Assembly: GCF_004006665.1 (NCBI RefSeq)
Contig: NZ_QOCL01000014.1
Location: 372,001 to 436,000 of the forward strand
Length of the DNA: 64,000 nt
Source of the DNA: Halobacteriovorax sp. HLS
Lineage (GTDB): Bacteria; Bdellovibrionota; Bacteriovoracia; Bacteriovoracales; Bacteriovoracaceae
Direction of reading: 5' to 3'
Part shown: piece after piece, positions 46,106-54,856 of the stretch
How positions within the stretch are numbered: the first letter of the stretch is position 1
Layout: each line of letters starts with the position of its first letter
The notes under the pieces: model-generated
Told to the model about the DNA's origin: nothing
What the model saw: the letters and a program-made list of their open reading frames with translations, nothing else
Database searches by the model: none
Made by a program: the position numbers and the translations under genes

Positions 46106-46897
46106 ATGAGTAATTTAATTCATGAAACAGCAATTGTTTCTCCTGAAGCAAAGATAGGTGAAAATGTTTCTATTGGAGCTTATTCTATAATTGGTCCAAA
46201 TGTGAGTATTGGTGATGGAACAGTTGTTCACCATCACGTAACAATTGAAGGTCATACAACTATTGGAACTGACAATATTTTCTTTCAATACTCTTCTATC
46301 GGAGCTGACCCCCAAGATTTATCTTATAAGGGTGAGCCAACAAGAGTCGTGATTGGTGATAAGAATGTTTTTAGAGAGTTTGTTTCTATTCATAAAGGGA
46401 CTTTGAAAGATAGAGAAGAAACTACTATTGGAAGTAATAACTTCTTTATGGCCTATGTTCATATGGGACATGATGTTGTCTTTGGATCAAATTGTATTAT
46501 TGCTAACTCAACCAACTTTGCAGGGCATGTGAAAATAGGTGATAGAGTAATAATAGGTGGCGGAACTAATGTTTCTCAGTTTGTATCTCTCGGGCGAGGA
46601 GCTTATATTGGTGGGGCATCTGCCATTGATAGAGATATACCTATTTTTGGAACGGCCTATGGTAATAGATGTAAGCTCAAAGGTATAAATATTATAGGTC
46701 TAAGAAGACAAGGTTATGAGAAAAAAGATATCTCTGAACTTGTAGATTTTTATAGAACTATGGAAGCTTCCCCTCTTTCTCCAAGGGCATTTGTAGATCA
46801 TCCAGAGAACTTAGAGGAGTTTGCTGGAAATCAACTTATTGAAGAAATGTGTGATGGGATTAGAAAAAGCGAAGTTGGTATAGCGCCATTCATTTAG
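46106..46897 (+). CDS. lpxA: UDP-GlcNAc (or UDP-GlcNAc3N) acyltransferase LpxA
   Basis: 263 residues. Beta-helix of hexapeptides (IGENVSIGAYSIIGPNVSIGDG), the conserved ADPQDLSYKGE, and catalytic His in MAYVHMGHD. Ends in the helical domain. First acylation of lipid A. Because a Gfo/Idh dehydrogenase follows, its true acceptor may be the 3-amino sugar nucleotide. Confidence 0.96.
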   Translation: MSNLIHETAIVSPEAKIGENVSIGAYSIIGPNVSIGDGTVVHHHVTIEGHTTIGTDNIFFQYSSIGADPQDLSYKGEPTRVVIGDKNVFREFVSIHKGTLKDREETTIGSNNFFMAYVHMGHDVVFGSNCIIANSTNFAGHVKIGDRVIIGGGTNVSQFVSLGRGAYIGGASAIDRDIPIFGTAYGNRCKLKGINIIGLRRQGYEKKDISELVDFYRTMEASPLSPRAFVDHPENLEEFAGNQLIEEMCDGIRKSEVGIAPFI

Positions 46898-46908
46898 TGG
46901 AGAATAAT

Positions 46909-47856
46909 TTGAAGCAATTAAATGTAGCAGTAATTGGTTATGGACACTTAGGGAAGTGGCATGCTGACAAGGTGGTGGCATTAGAGCAGTCGCACTTAAG
47001 GTATATAGTAGATCCATTTCCAGGCTCAAGGGAAAGTGCTAAGCAGAAGCACCCAGATGTTGAAGTTGTCGATAGTGTTGATAAGATTTTAGAGAATGTT
47101 GATGCAGCTATTGTTGTGACACCAACTTCTCTACACTATGAAGTGGTTGAAAAACTTTTAAAATCAAATATTCATGTTTTTTGTGAAAAACCAATGACTT
47201 CAACTATTGAGCATGCAAAGTGCATTGGTGATATTTTAAAAGATAGACCTGGGCTTATCTTCCAAGTCGGGCATAGTGAAAGATGCCACCAGATTTGGGA
47301 AAGAAAAAATGAATACGAAGATTATTTTAGAAACTCACCGACGATAAGAATTAACAGAGTTGCCGAATTTAAAGGTAGGGCGACAGATGTTGATGTCGTT
47401 CAAGATTTAATGATTCATGATATTGATTTATTACTTTACCTACTAAAAGAGAAGCCGACTTCTCTTCGCTCTACAGGTTATAAAATTAGAACTGATAAGT
47501 GGGATCATGTAACTACAGATTTCTACTTTAAAAGTGGTGTGAAGGCATCAATCTGTGTTGGTCGTAATCACATCAAAGAAATGAGAGACGTAGAAGTCAT
47601 CAATGAAAAAGGTACACTGTTCTTTGATTTGTTTCAAAATAAGCTACTCGTTGGAGCTGGAGCTGCTCAAGAAAAATTCGTTGAGGAAGTTCCGTATGAA
47701 AAACGAGACCATCTATTACTCGAACAAAACTATTTCTATAATTCTATTCTGAAAAGTGATCCTATCTTTGTTGATTATCAAGCAGGATTAGATGCAGTTG
47801 AGATAATTGACTGTGTTTTAAGAAGTTTAGAGTCTAAGTCTGAGGAAGAATTGTAG
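46909..47856 (+). CDS. Gfo/Idh/MocA dehydrogenase, possible GnnA
   Basis: 315 residues. Rossmann VAVIGYGHLGKWHADKV and the EKP motif (VFCEKPMTS) mark the Gfo/Idh/MocA family. HDIDLLL with the preceding Asp-rich helix is the second-domain active-site region. Start TTG 46909 preferred: GGAG at 46899-46902 is six bases upstream; GTG at 46897 is the alternative. In Acidithiobacillus and Leptospira a relative, GnnA, oxidises the 3-position of UDP-GlcNAc before GnnB aminates it. In Acidithiobacillus both lie between lpxA and lpxB. Here only the dehydrogenase is present; no aminotransferase is in the window. Confidence 0.8.
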   Translation: MKQLNVAVIGYGHLGKWHADKVVALEQSHLRYIVDPFPGSRESAKQKHPDVEVVDSVDKILENVDAAIVVTPTSLHYEVVEKLLKSNIHVFCEKPMTSTIEHAKCIGDILKDRPGLIFQVGHSERCHQIWERKNEYEDYFRNSPTIRINRVAEFKGRATDVDVVQDLMIHDIDLLLYLLKEKPTSLRSTGYKIRTDKWDHVTTDFYFKSGVKASICVGRNHIKEMRDVEVINEKGTLFFDLFQNKLLVGAGAAQEKFVEEVPYEKRDHLLLEQNYFYNSILKSDPIFVDYQAGLDAVEIIDCVLRSLESKSEEEL

Positions 47857-48993
47857 ATGAAAAACTGCTTGATCATTGCTGGTGAAAAATCTGGAGAGGA
47901 ACACGCTTTAAGTTTTATTAAAACGATAAACTCTCTTAATCAGGAATGTGCTTTTTGGGGAGTCGGTGGTGATGAACTTGAAAGAGAAGGCATGGAGCTT
48001 ACTTACCATCTCAAAGATTTTTCTTCATGGGGAATTAGTGAGGTTATAGGTAAAATACCTTTCTATCTAAATGCTTTAAAGAATATAGAGCAATTAGTTA
48101 AAGAGAAGAAATGCAAAGTGGCAATCCTGATTGATTTTCAAGATTTTAATTTACGATTGGCAAAAAGATTAAAAAAACAAGGTGTGAATGTACTATATTA
48201 TGTCGCTCCACAAGCATGGGTTTGGAAATCATATCGTGCTGAAGTTATAGAAAAATGTGTTCACTCATTGTTTACGATTATACCGTTTGAGAAGAAGTGG
48301 TTTGAACAAAGAGGTGTAACAAGAGTTAAGCAAGTTGCGCACCCTTTGTGGTTAAATTACAAAGATCAACTTAGTGACCTTCCACCCAAAAGAACTTATT
48401 CAGAAGTACAAAAAAAACTTAGAGTTTTACTTCTACCAGGAAGTCGAAACTTTGAAGTTGCTAGCTTACTACCAGACTTTATAAAGGCGACAAAGGAGAT
48501 TTCTCAACAGAGAGACATTGAGGTTGGTCTAGTTGTTTCGTCTAATGTTAAGAGTGAGCTTTTTGATCCATATTTAGCAGATTGCGACTTCATTTGGGAT
48601 AATGAACAATTGCCAGAGGCATTGAAATGGGCCGATTGCTCAATGGCCGCAAGTGGAACGGTTACTTTGGCAACTGCTCTATTTTGCGTACCAACGGTAG
48701 TTGTTTATAAAAGTTCCTTACTTAATGTTTATATTTTCTACACTTTTCTTTCCTATGATGGACATGTCTCTTTAGCAAATATTGTACATGATGAAGAAAT
48801 CTTTCCTGAGTTAATTCAAGAAAGAGCAAGTGTGTACAATATTAAAACAGAGCTAATGAAGTTTTTAGAAAGCGAGCAATCTTATAATAGTATAATTGAA
48901 AAAGTATCTAAAACGAGATCTCTCATTAGTGGAGGAGATTTTGATGCGGGAGAGTATATGGCAAAAGTTATAGAGGAGTCATATGAGTTATAA
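47857..48993 (+). CDS. lpxB: Lipid A disaccharide synthase LpxB
   Basis: 378 residues, GT19 family. AGEKSGEEHA opening, WGVGGDELEREGMEL, ILIDFQDFNLRLAKRLKKQG, VLYYVAPQAWVWKSYRA and LLPGSRNFEV are all standard. Joins two acyl sugars into the lipid A disaccharide. The ATG follows directly on the previous stop. It overlaps lpxK by 11 bases. Confidence 0.96.
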   Translation: MKNCLIIAGEKSGEEHALSFIKTINSLNQECAFWGVGGDELEREGMELTYHLKDFSSWGISEVIGKIPFYLNALKNIEQLVKEKKCKVAILIDFQDFNLRLAKRLKKQGVNVLYYVAPQAWVWKSYRAEVIEKCVHSLFTIIPFEKKWFEQRGVTRVKQVAHPLWLNYKDQLSDLPPKRTYSEVQKKLRVLLLPGSRNFEVASLLPDFIKATKEISQQRDIEVGLVVSSNVKSELFDPYLADCDFIWDNEQLPEALKWADCSMAASGTVTLATALFCVPTVVVYKSSLLNVYIFYTFLSYDGHVSLANIVHDEEIFPELIQERASVYNIKTELMKFLESEQSYNSIIEKVSKTRSLISGGDFDAGEYMAKVIEESYEL

Positions 48994-50041
48994 CACTAAT
49001 TCAAAGTTATTTTCTGTTCTTGTTTCTCCTCTTTCTTTATTGTGGGAATCTGTTTATAGAGTCCGAAGATTCATGTTCAATTATGGACTTTTTAAAAAGA
49101 ACTATTTTCAAATACCAATTATCTCGATTGGAAACTTAACATTTGGTGGAACAGGAAAGACTCCTTTTACTCTCTGGCTGTCTGAGTACCTTGGGACAAT
49201 GGATAAGAGAGTTCTTGTTCTTATGAGAGGTTATAAAGGGAAACTAGAGCACGGAAGTGGATTATTAAAAAGTGGCGCTAGACTTGGTTATAACCCATTT
49301 GAATATGGTGACGAGGCATTACTCCTTGCTAGAAGACTTAAGAATACATTTATTGCTGTTGGTAAGAAAAGAAGTGAGAATCTTGAACATTATTTTGAAG
49401 AAGTTTCTCCTGACGTTGTTCTATTAGACGATGGTCATCAACATCTTAAGTTAAGTCGAAATTTAAATATTGTTCTCTTTGATAGTTTAATGTCTTTGGA
49501 TAGATATAAGGTTGCACCATCCGGATACATGAGAGAAGGATTCACTGCGCTAAAAGATGCTGAACTTGTAGTATTAGGGCGTGCTGATCAAGTAAGTAGG
49601 TCCAAATTAGATGAGTTGAAGAAGTTAATTCTTCGTTTTAATCGTCATTTAAGCTTTGCTGAAATCTGTTATCGACCAACAGGTCTATTTAATATCTCGT
49701 ATGAAAAAGTATTTGATATAGATACTTTCGTTGGAAAGAATGTTATTTGCGTAGCAGGGATTGCTTCTCCTTCGGCCTTTTTTAAAAATATTGATATGAT
49801 GGGAATGAATATTATTCATCAAGAATCTTACCCTGATCATCATTACTTTAAGACCGAGGAGATTACTAGGTTACTGGAAATGGCCGAAAGAGAGGATGCG
49901 TATATTTTAACGACTGAGAAAGATATAGTTAAAATACGGCGAGTTGCAGACAGCGAAAGGATACTTTACGTTGAGATAAAGGTACATTTTTTAGACGGGG
50001 AAGAGAAGACTAAACAAATCATCTCCAAAGCATTTAATTAG
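48983..50041 (+). CDS. lpxK: Tetraacyldisaccharide 4'-kinase LpxK
   Basis: 352 residues. One N-terminal membrane anchor region, ISIGNLTFGGTGKTPFTLWL Walker A, VLLDDGHQHLKLSRNLNIVLFD Walker B/catalytic region, and the C-terminal YPDHHYF..EEI. Phosphorylates lipid A. GAGGAG before the ATG. Confidence 0.95.
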   Translation: MSYNTNSKLFSVLVSPLSLLWESVYRVRRFMFNYGLFKKNYFQIPIISIGNLTFGGTGKTPFTLWLSEYLGTMDKRVLVLMRGYKGKLEHGSGLLKSGARLGYNPFEYGDEALLLARRLKNTFIAVGKKRSENLEHYFEEVSPDVVLLDDGHQHLKLSRNLNIVLFDSLMSLDRYKVAPSGYMREGFTALKDAELVVLGRADQVSRSKLDELKKLILRFNRHLSFAEICYRPTGLFNISYEKVFDIDTFVGKNVICVAGIASPSAFFKNIDMMGMNIIHQESYPDHHYFKTEEITRLLEMAEREDAYILTTEKDIVKIRRVADSERILYVEIKVHFLDGEEKTKQIISKAFN

Positions 50042-50043
50042 TT

Positions 50044-50063
50044 GCCTACTTTCAATAGTAGGC
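50044..50063 (+). other. mRNA hairpin after lpxK
   Basis: GCCTACT (50044-50050) pairs with AGTAGGC (50057-50063), loop TTCAAT, no T-run. Probably an RNA-stability or processing hairpin rather than a terminator. Confidence 0.45.
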
Positions 50064-50106
50064 TACCAAATATAGAATTAAGGTATTAAAATTATTTGGA
50101 AAAACT

Positions 50107-51252
50107 ATGAAAATACATATCCCTACATTTATACTCGTCACACTATTATTAAGCTCATGCTCTTCAACAAAAGATGTTAAGTTTCGAGATCAAGTTTCAA
50201 CTGAACTTGTAGAAACTTTCGATATTCAAAATGATGAATTTAGTAAATTTAAAGTTGAAGAAATTCCTAATGTTAAGAAGGTTGATAAAGTTGTTAAGGT
50301 AGAAGAGAAATCTACCAAAAAAGTAACTAAGAAGTCTAAAAAATCAAATATCCCAAAGGTTAAAAAAACAACAAAAGCTAAGAAAGAAGTTGTTAAAGAA
50401 AAGGCTGAGAAAAAGGAAGTCGTTTCTCAAGAACAAATTAAGTCTAAGAAACAAACATACCCTAAGGATTACCCTGATAACTTTAAAAAATATAATAAGA
50501 ATTATAAATATGTCTGGGACACTGTTAAGCCTTACTTTTTTCCAAACGAAAAATTTGTACTTAAGGCGAGTTATCTTGGAGTGACGGTTGGTCATGCGAA
50601 ATTAGAGTCTTTACCAGTTGTAAGTGTTGCAGGTAGAAAGGCCTTTCATTTTAAAGGTTCTTTGAAGTCAGCAAGCTTTTATAATTATATTTACACTGTT
50701 GAAGATTGGGTTGAGAGTTATGTCGACGCAGAAACATTCGTACCTGTTAAATATACTTTAATACAAAGAGAGTCGGGGCAAGATGTCGATGATCTTCAGC
50801 TGTTCGATAGTGAAACTTTAAAGACTCATTTTTGGTATAAGAAAATAAAGAAGGAAAAACTTAGTAAAAAAGAGCTCCATGAGTATACGCCAAAGTATTT
50901 TCAAGACTCCTTTTCGGCCCTTTACTTTGTTAGGGGCTTAGATTTAAGTGTAGGAAGTAAGTATGAGTTTCCTATTATAACAAGAGCTAAACTTTGGCTG
51001 ATGAATATGGAAGTTGAAAAGATTGAAAGAATAAAAATAATGGGAAAGTGGCAAGATGCTTATAGAATAAAAGCTGAGACCCGCTTTCCTGGAATTCTTC
51101 GTAAGAAGGGTGATATTCTCTTTTGGTTTAGTGTAGATAAGTATCGAAAGCTTTTAAAGTTTCAAGGTAATGTGAAGATTGGTGCCATTGAGGGCGAACT
51201 TGTTGAATATGAAAAGGGTGATGAAAAGTTTTCGATGGATGACTTGGAATAA
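50107..51252 (+). CDS. Lipoprotein with DUF3108-like domain
   Basis: 381 residues. Lipobox LSSC (Cys18), then a Lys/Val/Glu-rich disordered tether (about 45-115), and a beta-sheet domain of 250 residues. Its features (GVTVGHAKLESLP, KGSLKSASFYNYIYTVEDWVESYVD, FPGILRKKGDILFWFSVD) resemble DUF3108 proteins, often linked to outer-membrane transport of surface polymers. The long tether could span peptidoglycan. Co-transcribed with lpxK and the next glycosyltransferase gene. Confidence 0.8.
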   Translation: MKIHIPTFILVTLLLSSCSSTKDVKFRDQVSTELVETFDIQNDEFSKFKVEEIPNVKKVDKVVKVEEKSTKKVTKKSKKSNIPKVKKTTKAKKEVVKEKAEKKEVVSQEQIKSKKQTYPKDYPDNFKKYNKNYKYVWDTVKPYFFPNEKFVLKASYLGVTVGHAKLESLPVVSVAGRKAFHFKGSLKSASFYNYIYTVEDWVESYVDAETFVPVKYTLIQRESGQDVDDLQLFDSETLKTHFWYKKIKKEKLSKKELHEYTPKYFQDSFSALYFVRGLDLSVGSKYEFPIITRAKLWLMNMEVEKIERIKIMGKWQDAYRIKAETRFPGILRKKGDILFWFSVDKYRKLLKFQGNVKIGAIEGELVEYEKGDEKFSMDDLE

Positions 51253-51254
51253 TC

Positions 51255-52424
51255 ATGGCCAATATTTTTAAAGATCAACAAAATATCCTCTATGTCTGTC
51301 TTGGAATGACTTGGGGAACTAGAGAACGAATGGCCATAAAAGATTGTCTTATATCTAGAGAGATTGGTCATAATGTTTTTCTGTACTGCTTAAGAGATTC
51401 AATTATTCATATGAAGGCAAAGGCGTTAGGGATAGATTGTCTATTTCATAGTGCTGCAATTTCTTTGAATTTCTTTAAATGGTATAGATTAAATGACTTT
51501 GTTAATTACTTAACGAAGTTCGATATTCGACTTGTTCATTGCTATGATCTAAAGTTTCTTTGGCCTGCTAGTTTTTATCTAAAGAGAAAGCACTTAGTTC
51601 CTCTTGTTTTTACATTTAATCACGAGATTAAAAAGTACTATAAGAAGTATTGGTATAAGAATTTGATTCAAAGAATTGATCAAGTCTTTTTACCGATTAA
51701 AGAGATGTCAGATAGTGTTCATGATCACATGAATATTCCCCTAAGAAAATTTGAATACACTGGAATTGGTGTAAAGAGCAAAGAGTGTCCAGAGTCTGAT
51801 CAAAAAAGTACAGGCTCTTGGTTTGTTGGTTGCGCTGTAGGCGGCCATGAAGTCAGTTCAGAGTTCTTAGAGCCAATAATAAGTGCAGTTAATTCGATTA
51901 ATGCTAAAGGTACTTTAACAAAGAAAGTAAAACTAATAATATACTCTGAAGTCTCTTGGTCTAAATTCTTGATCCACAAAAATGTAAAAAAGTTCATTAA
52001 TACTATCGGTGCAACGGAGCATATTTTTTTAGAAACCACGGATAAATTATCGTCTGCTTGTTTTAATGTAGATGCATGGGTTGGGTTAAATGTGCGAGAG
52101 CCTATGGAAGATCTCCTGCTCTGCTCTGCTCTAAACTCTCGTCCTTTCTTGGCTCCAAGGAAGTATGCAATAATGGAGTTTTTTAGAAAGTACGGTGTTC
52201 TTGGTGAGGCCTATAAAACATCGGATACAAGAGAGCTGCGAGATAAGTTAGAACGCATGTTGTTAAACTATGAGAGATACACCACCAATCTTGTTGCTCA
52301 AAAAGAGCAGCTAGAAACTGAGTTTGGCTATGAATTCTATAAGAATCAGTTACTTATGGGGTATGAGAAAACAATAACTAAAAGAGAGCGCCTTTTTAGA
52401 AAGAAGACACAGAAAAGGTTATAA
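51255..52424 (+). CDS. Glycosyltransferase-like protein (GT-B fold)
   Basis: 389 residues. N-terminal Rossmann half with GTRERMAIKDCLISREIGHNVFLYC and IRLVHCYDLKFLW, the 'heard and relayed' opening of family 4-type transferases. C-terminal half has VGCAVGGHEVSSEFLEPIISA, a KVKLIIYSE segment, and VGLNVREPMEDLLLCSAL, where an E.fg..l.EA.A motif is normally found, here changed to MEDLLLCSAL. Probably modifies lipid A or another envelope glycan given the neighbours. Donor and acceptor unknown. Confidence 0.75.
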   Translation: MANIFKDQQNILYVCLGMTWGTRERMAIKDCLISREIGHNVFLYCLRDSIIHMKAKALGIDCLFHSAAISLNFFKWYRLNDFVNYLTKFDIRLVHCYDLKFLWPASFYLKRKHLVPLVFTFNHEIKKYYKKYWYKNLIQRIDQVFLPIKEMSDSVHDHMNIPLRKFEYTGIGVKSKECPESDQKSTGSWFVGCAVGGHEVSSEFLEPIISAVNSINAKGTLTKKVKLIIYSEVSWSKFLIHKNVKKFINTIGATEHIFLETTDKLSSACFNVDAWVGLNVREPMEDLLLCSALNSRPFLAPRKYAIMEFFRKYGVLGEAYKTSDTRELRDKLERMLLNYERYTTNLVAQKEQLETEFGYEFYKNQLLMGYEKTITKRERLFRKKTQKRL

Positions 52425-52604
52425 CCCCTAGAAATTAAGACAATTTTTACTGTACTTTAGACGGTGCATCAGTTATCTTATCGCAACTAAAATTTCTCTT
52501 ATGTCGCAGTAGCGAATACAGAGACGCGGGTTTTACCAGCGACATCAAAAATAATGGTGATGATTAGGAGTATCCAAGCCTTTTCAAAACCTAGGGAGGT
52601 CAAT
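52425..52604 (+). promoter_or_regulatory. Long leader region of rpsA
   Basis: 180 bases between genes. TGTCGC (52503-52508) and GCGACA (52539-52544) can pair around a 30-base loop, and an ATG-TCG-CAG-TAG mini-frame starts at 52501. S1 often represses its own mRNA, so a structured leader is plausible, but no consensus is known for this lineage. I see no clear -35/-10. Confidence 0.35.
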
Positions 52605-54338
52605 ATGACTACTCAAGAATTAAAACAAAAATGGATGGAAGGATTTGACGTTGTTTTCGGTGAAGATACTGAAACAAAAGAAACAACTGAATTCTCAACA
52701 CTGTTGGACTCAACAACTGCTAAAAACTTTCAAGAAGGTGAAGTTTTTATGGGGACTGTTGTTTCTATCGGACAAGACTATGTAATGATCGATATCGGTT
52801 ATAAGCAAGAAGGTCTAGTTTCAGTAAGAGAGTTCCAAAATTACGACGGATCTTTAAAAATCAAAGAAGGACAAGAAATCGAAGTTTACTTAGATAAGCT
52901 TGAGTCTTCTATGGGTAACCTAGTTCTTTCTAAAGACAAGGCCGAAATTCTTAAAGCATGGGATAAAATTTCTGAAGCTTGTGAAAAAGGTACTCCACTT
53001 GAAGGTACAGTTATCGCAAAAGTTAAGGGTGGACTTTCGGTTGATATCGGAGTTAAGGCATTCTTACCAGGTTCTCAAATTGATCTTAGACCAACTAGAT
53101 ACCTTGATAAGTACATCGGTAAAAAGATGGAATTCAAAGTTATTAAGTTCAATAAGAAAAGAGGGAATATCGTTCTTTCAAGAAGAGCAATCTTAACTGA
53201 AGAACGTGGAAAAATGAGACAAGAAATTCTTGATCAAATTCAAGAAGGAATGATCGTTAAAGGTATTGTTAAGAACATTACTGATTATGGTGCATTTATT
53301 GACCTTGGTGGAATTGACGGACTTCTTCACATTACAGATATGTCATGGGGAAGAGTTAAGCATCCTTCGAACCTATTAAATATGGGTGACGAAATCGATG
53401 TTAAGATTCTAAAGTTTGACTCTGATAAAGAAAGAGTTTCTCTAGGTCTTAAGCAAGTTCAGCCAAACCCTTGGGAAAAAGCAAAAGAAACTTACACTGC
53501 TGGAACTAAAGTTGGTGGAGAAATCGTATCTGTTAAAGATTACGGTGTATTCATTGAACTTGATGATGGGATCGAAGGTCTTATTCACGTTTCTGAAATG
53601 TCTTGGACAGGGAAAATTAAAAACCCAGCTAAGCACTTCAATGTTGGTGAAAGAATTGAAGCTGAAGTACTTGACGTTGATGTTGAGAATAAGAGAATTT
53701 CTCTTGGGCTTAAGCAACTTCAAGATAACCCTTGGTCTGCAATCGAAGCTAAGTACCCACTAGGTACTAAAGTTACTGGTAAAATTAAATCAGTAGTTGA
53801 GTTTGGAATGTTCGTTGATCTTGGTGAAGAAGTTGATGCTTTAATCCACGTATCTGATATTTCTTGGACTAAGAAGAATGTTAATCTTGCAGAAGAGTAT
53901 AAAGAAGGATCTGACATTGAAGCTGTAGTGCTTTCTGTTGATACTGAAAACTCAAAATTCTGTTTAGGTCTTAAGCAACTTCAAGAAGATCCTTGGAAGA
54001 AGATCGAAAATAGATTCCCAGTAGGAACTGTTGTTGAAGCTGGTGTAGTTAGAGTTACTGACTTTGGTGCATTTGTTGAACTAGAAACAGGAATCGAAGG
54101 TCTTGTACATATCTCTGAACTTTCTGAAGAAAGAGTAGACAAGCCAGAAGACGTTATCAAAAAAGGTGACGTTGCAAAAGCTATGGTAATTTCAATTGAT
54201 AAAGAAGCTAAGAAAATTGCTCTTTCAATTAAATCTGCAGCTAATGCAGAAGCTAATGGATCTTATTCAGCATCGACAGTTAAGGCTGCGACACTTGCTG
54301 ATAAGTTCAAAGGTTTCTCTGTAAAAGACGAAGAATAA
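52605..54338 (+). CDS. rpsA: 30S ribosomal protein S1
   Basis: 577 residues, six S1 (OB-fold) domains. The last four are typical RNA-binding copies, each G.V..I.DYGAF..LG...GL.H.S. They are followed by an LGLKQ..PNPW linker. The start ATG at 52605 has AGGGAGGTC six bases before it. An in-frame ATG at 52554 lacks such a site. Binds mRNA on the small subunit. Codon use is strongly biased, in line with high expression. Confidence 0.97.
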   Translation: MTTQELKQKWMEGFDVVFGEDTETKETTEFSTLLDSTTAKNFQEGEVFMGTVVSIGQDYVMIDIGYKQEGLVSVREFQNYDGSLKIKEGQEIEVYLDKLESSMGNLVLSKDKAEILKAWDKISEACEKGTPLEGTVIAKVKGGLSVDIGVKAFLPGSQIDLRPTRYLDKYIGKKMEFKVIKFNKKRGNIVLSRRAILTEERGKMRQEILDQIQEGMIVKGIVKNITDYGAFIDLGGIDGLLHITDMSWGRVKHPSNLLNMGDEIDVKILKFDSDKERVSLGLKQVQPNPWEKAKETYTAGTKVGGEIVSVKDYGVFIELDDGIEGLIHVSEMSWTGKIKNPAKHFNVGERIEAEVLDVDVENKRISLGLKQLQDNPWSAIEAKYPLGTKVTGKIKSVVEFGMFVDLGEEVDALIHVSDISWTKKNVNLAEEYKEGSDIEAVVLSVDTENSKFCLGLKQLQEDPWKKIENRFPVGTVVEAGVVRVTDFGAFVELETGIEGLVHISELSEERVDKPEDVIKKGDVAKAMVISIDKEAKKIALSIKSAANAEANGSYSASTVKAATLADKFKGFSVKDEE

Positions 54339-54370
54339 TTTTAAAAAATTCATTTTCTTTATAGAAAACG

Positions 54371-54397
54371 GCCCGCTAGAAATAGCGGGCTTTTTTT
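54371..54397. terminator. Intrinsic terminator, GAAA loop
   Basis: GCCCGCTA (54371-54378), GAAA, TAGCGGGC (54383-54390), T7. The T-run includes the end of the minus-strand CNB gene, so the hairpin serves both transcripts. Confidence 0.95.
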
Positions 54398-54854
54398 ATG
54401 CAGCTTTATCTTTTTCCTTCTCTTGTTTTAATTGAGCTATGCTTTGTCCTGTTTTTTTAAGCCTTGTTGCAAGCATTCTTGCTAGATTAAGCATAAGGAT
54501 TGAAAATATTTTGTTATCGCTATTGTAGAGGCTAAAGATATCGTCATACTTTAGAACTAAGACGTCACAAAATGTAGAAGCAACTGTATCTGCATTTCTA
54601 GTTCTTTCTTTTAGAAGAACCATTTCTCCAAATAAGTCACCTTTTCGAAGTTTTCCAATCGTTATGTCATTTTTTATAACTTCGGCACTTCCTTGTAGTA
54701 TCAGAAAAATTTCATCTCCTTCTTCTTTTTCTTTGAAGATATAATCACCTTTTGTAAGATTTAAAACTTGGCAATTCTCAACAATCTTTAAAATTTCTTC
54801 ATCGTAGAGTTCGTAAAATAATGAACTCCCTTTTACTATTTCTAAGACACTCAT
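54396..54854 (-). CDS. Lone cyclic-nucleotide-binding domain protein
   Basis: 152 residues. KGDYIFKEKEEGDEIFLILQGSAEVI is the start of the cNMP-binding beta-roll, and GDLFGEMVLLKERTRNADTVA is the phosphate-binding cassette. A helix and a short Lys/Glu tail close it; no DNA-binding HTH. The conserved Arg of the cassette has a candidate (ERTRN). It might bind cAMP or cGMP and gate the neighbouring channel complex. Two bases separate its ATG from the channel gene's stop; last gene of the three-gene operon. Confidence 0.88.
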   Translation of the reverse strand: MSVLEIVKGSSLFYELYDEEILKIVENCQVLNLTKGDYIFKEKEEGDEIFLILQGSAEVIKNDITIGKLRKGDLFGEMVLLKERTRNADTVASTFCDVLVLKYDDIFSLYNSDNKIFSILMLNLARMLATRLKKTGQSIAQLKQEKEKDKAA

Positions 54855-54856
54855 TT

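Noticed and set aside
54396-54854. A Crp/Fnr-type transcription factor
   Set aside because: Only the nucleotide-binding domain is present; no C-terminal DNA-binding helix-turn-helix.
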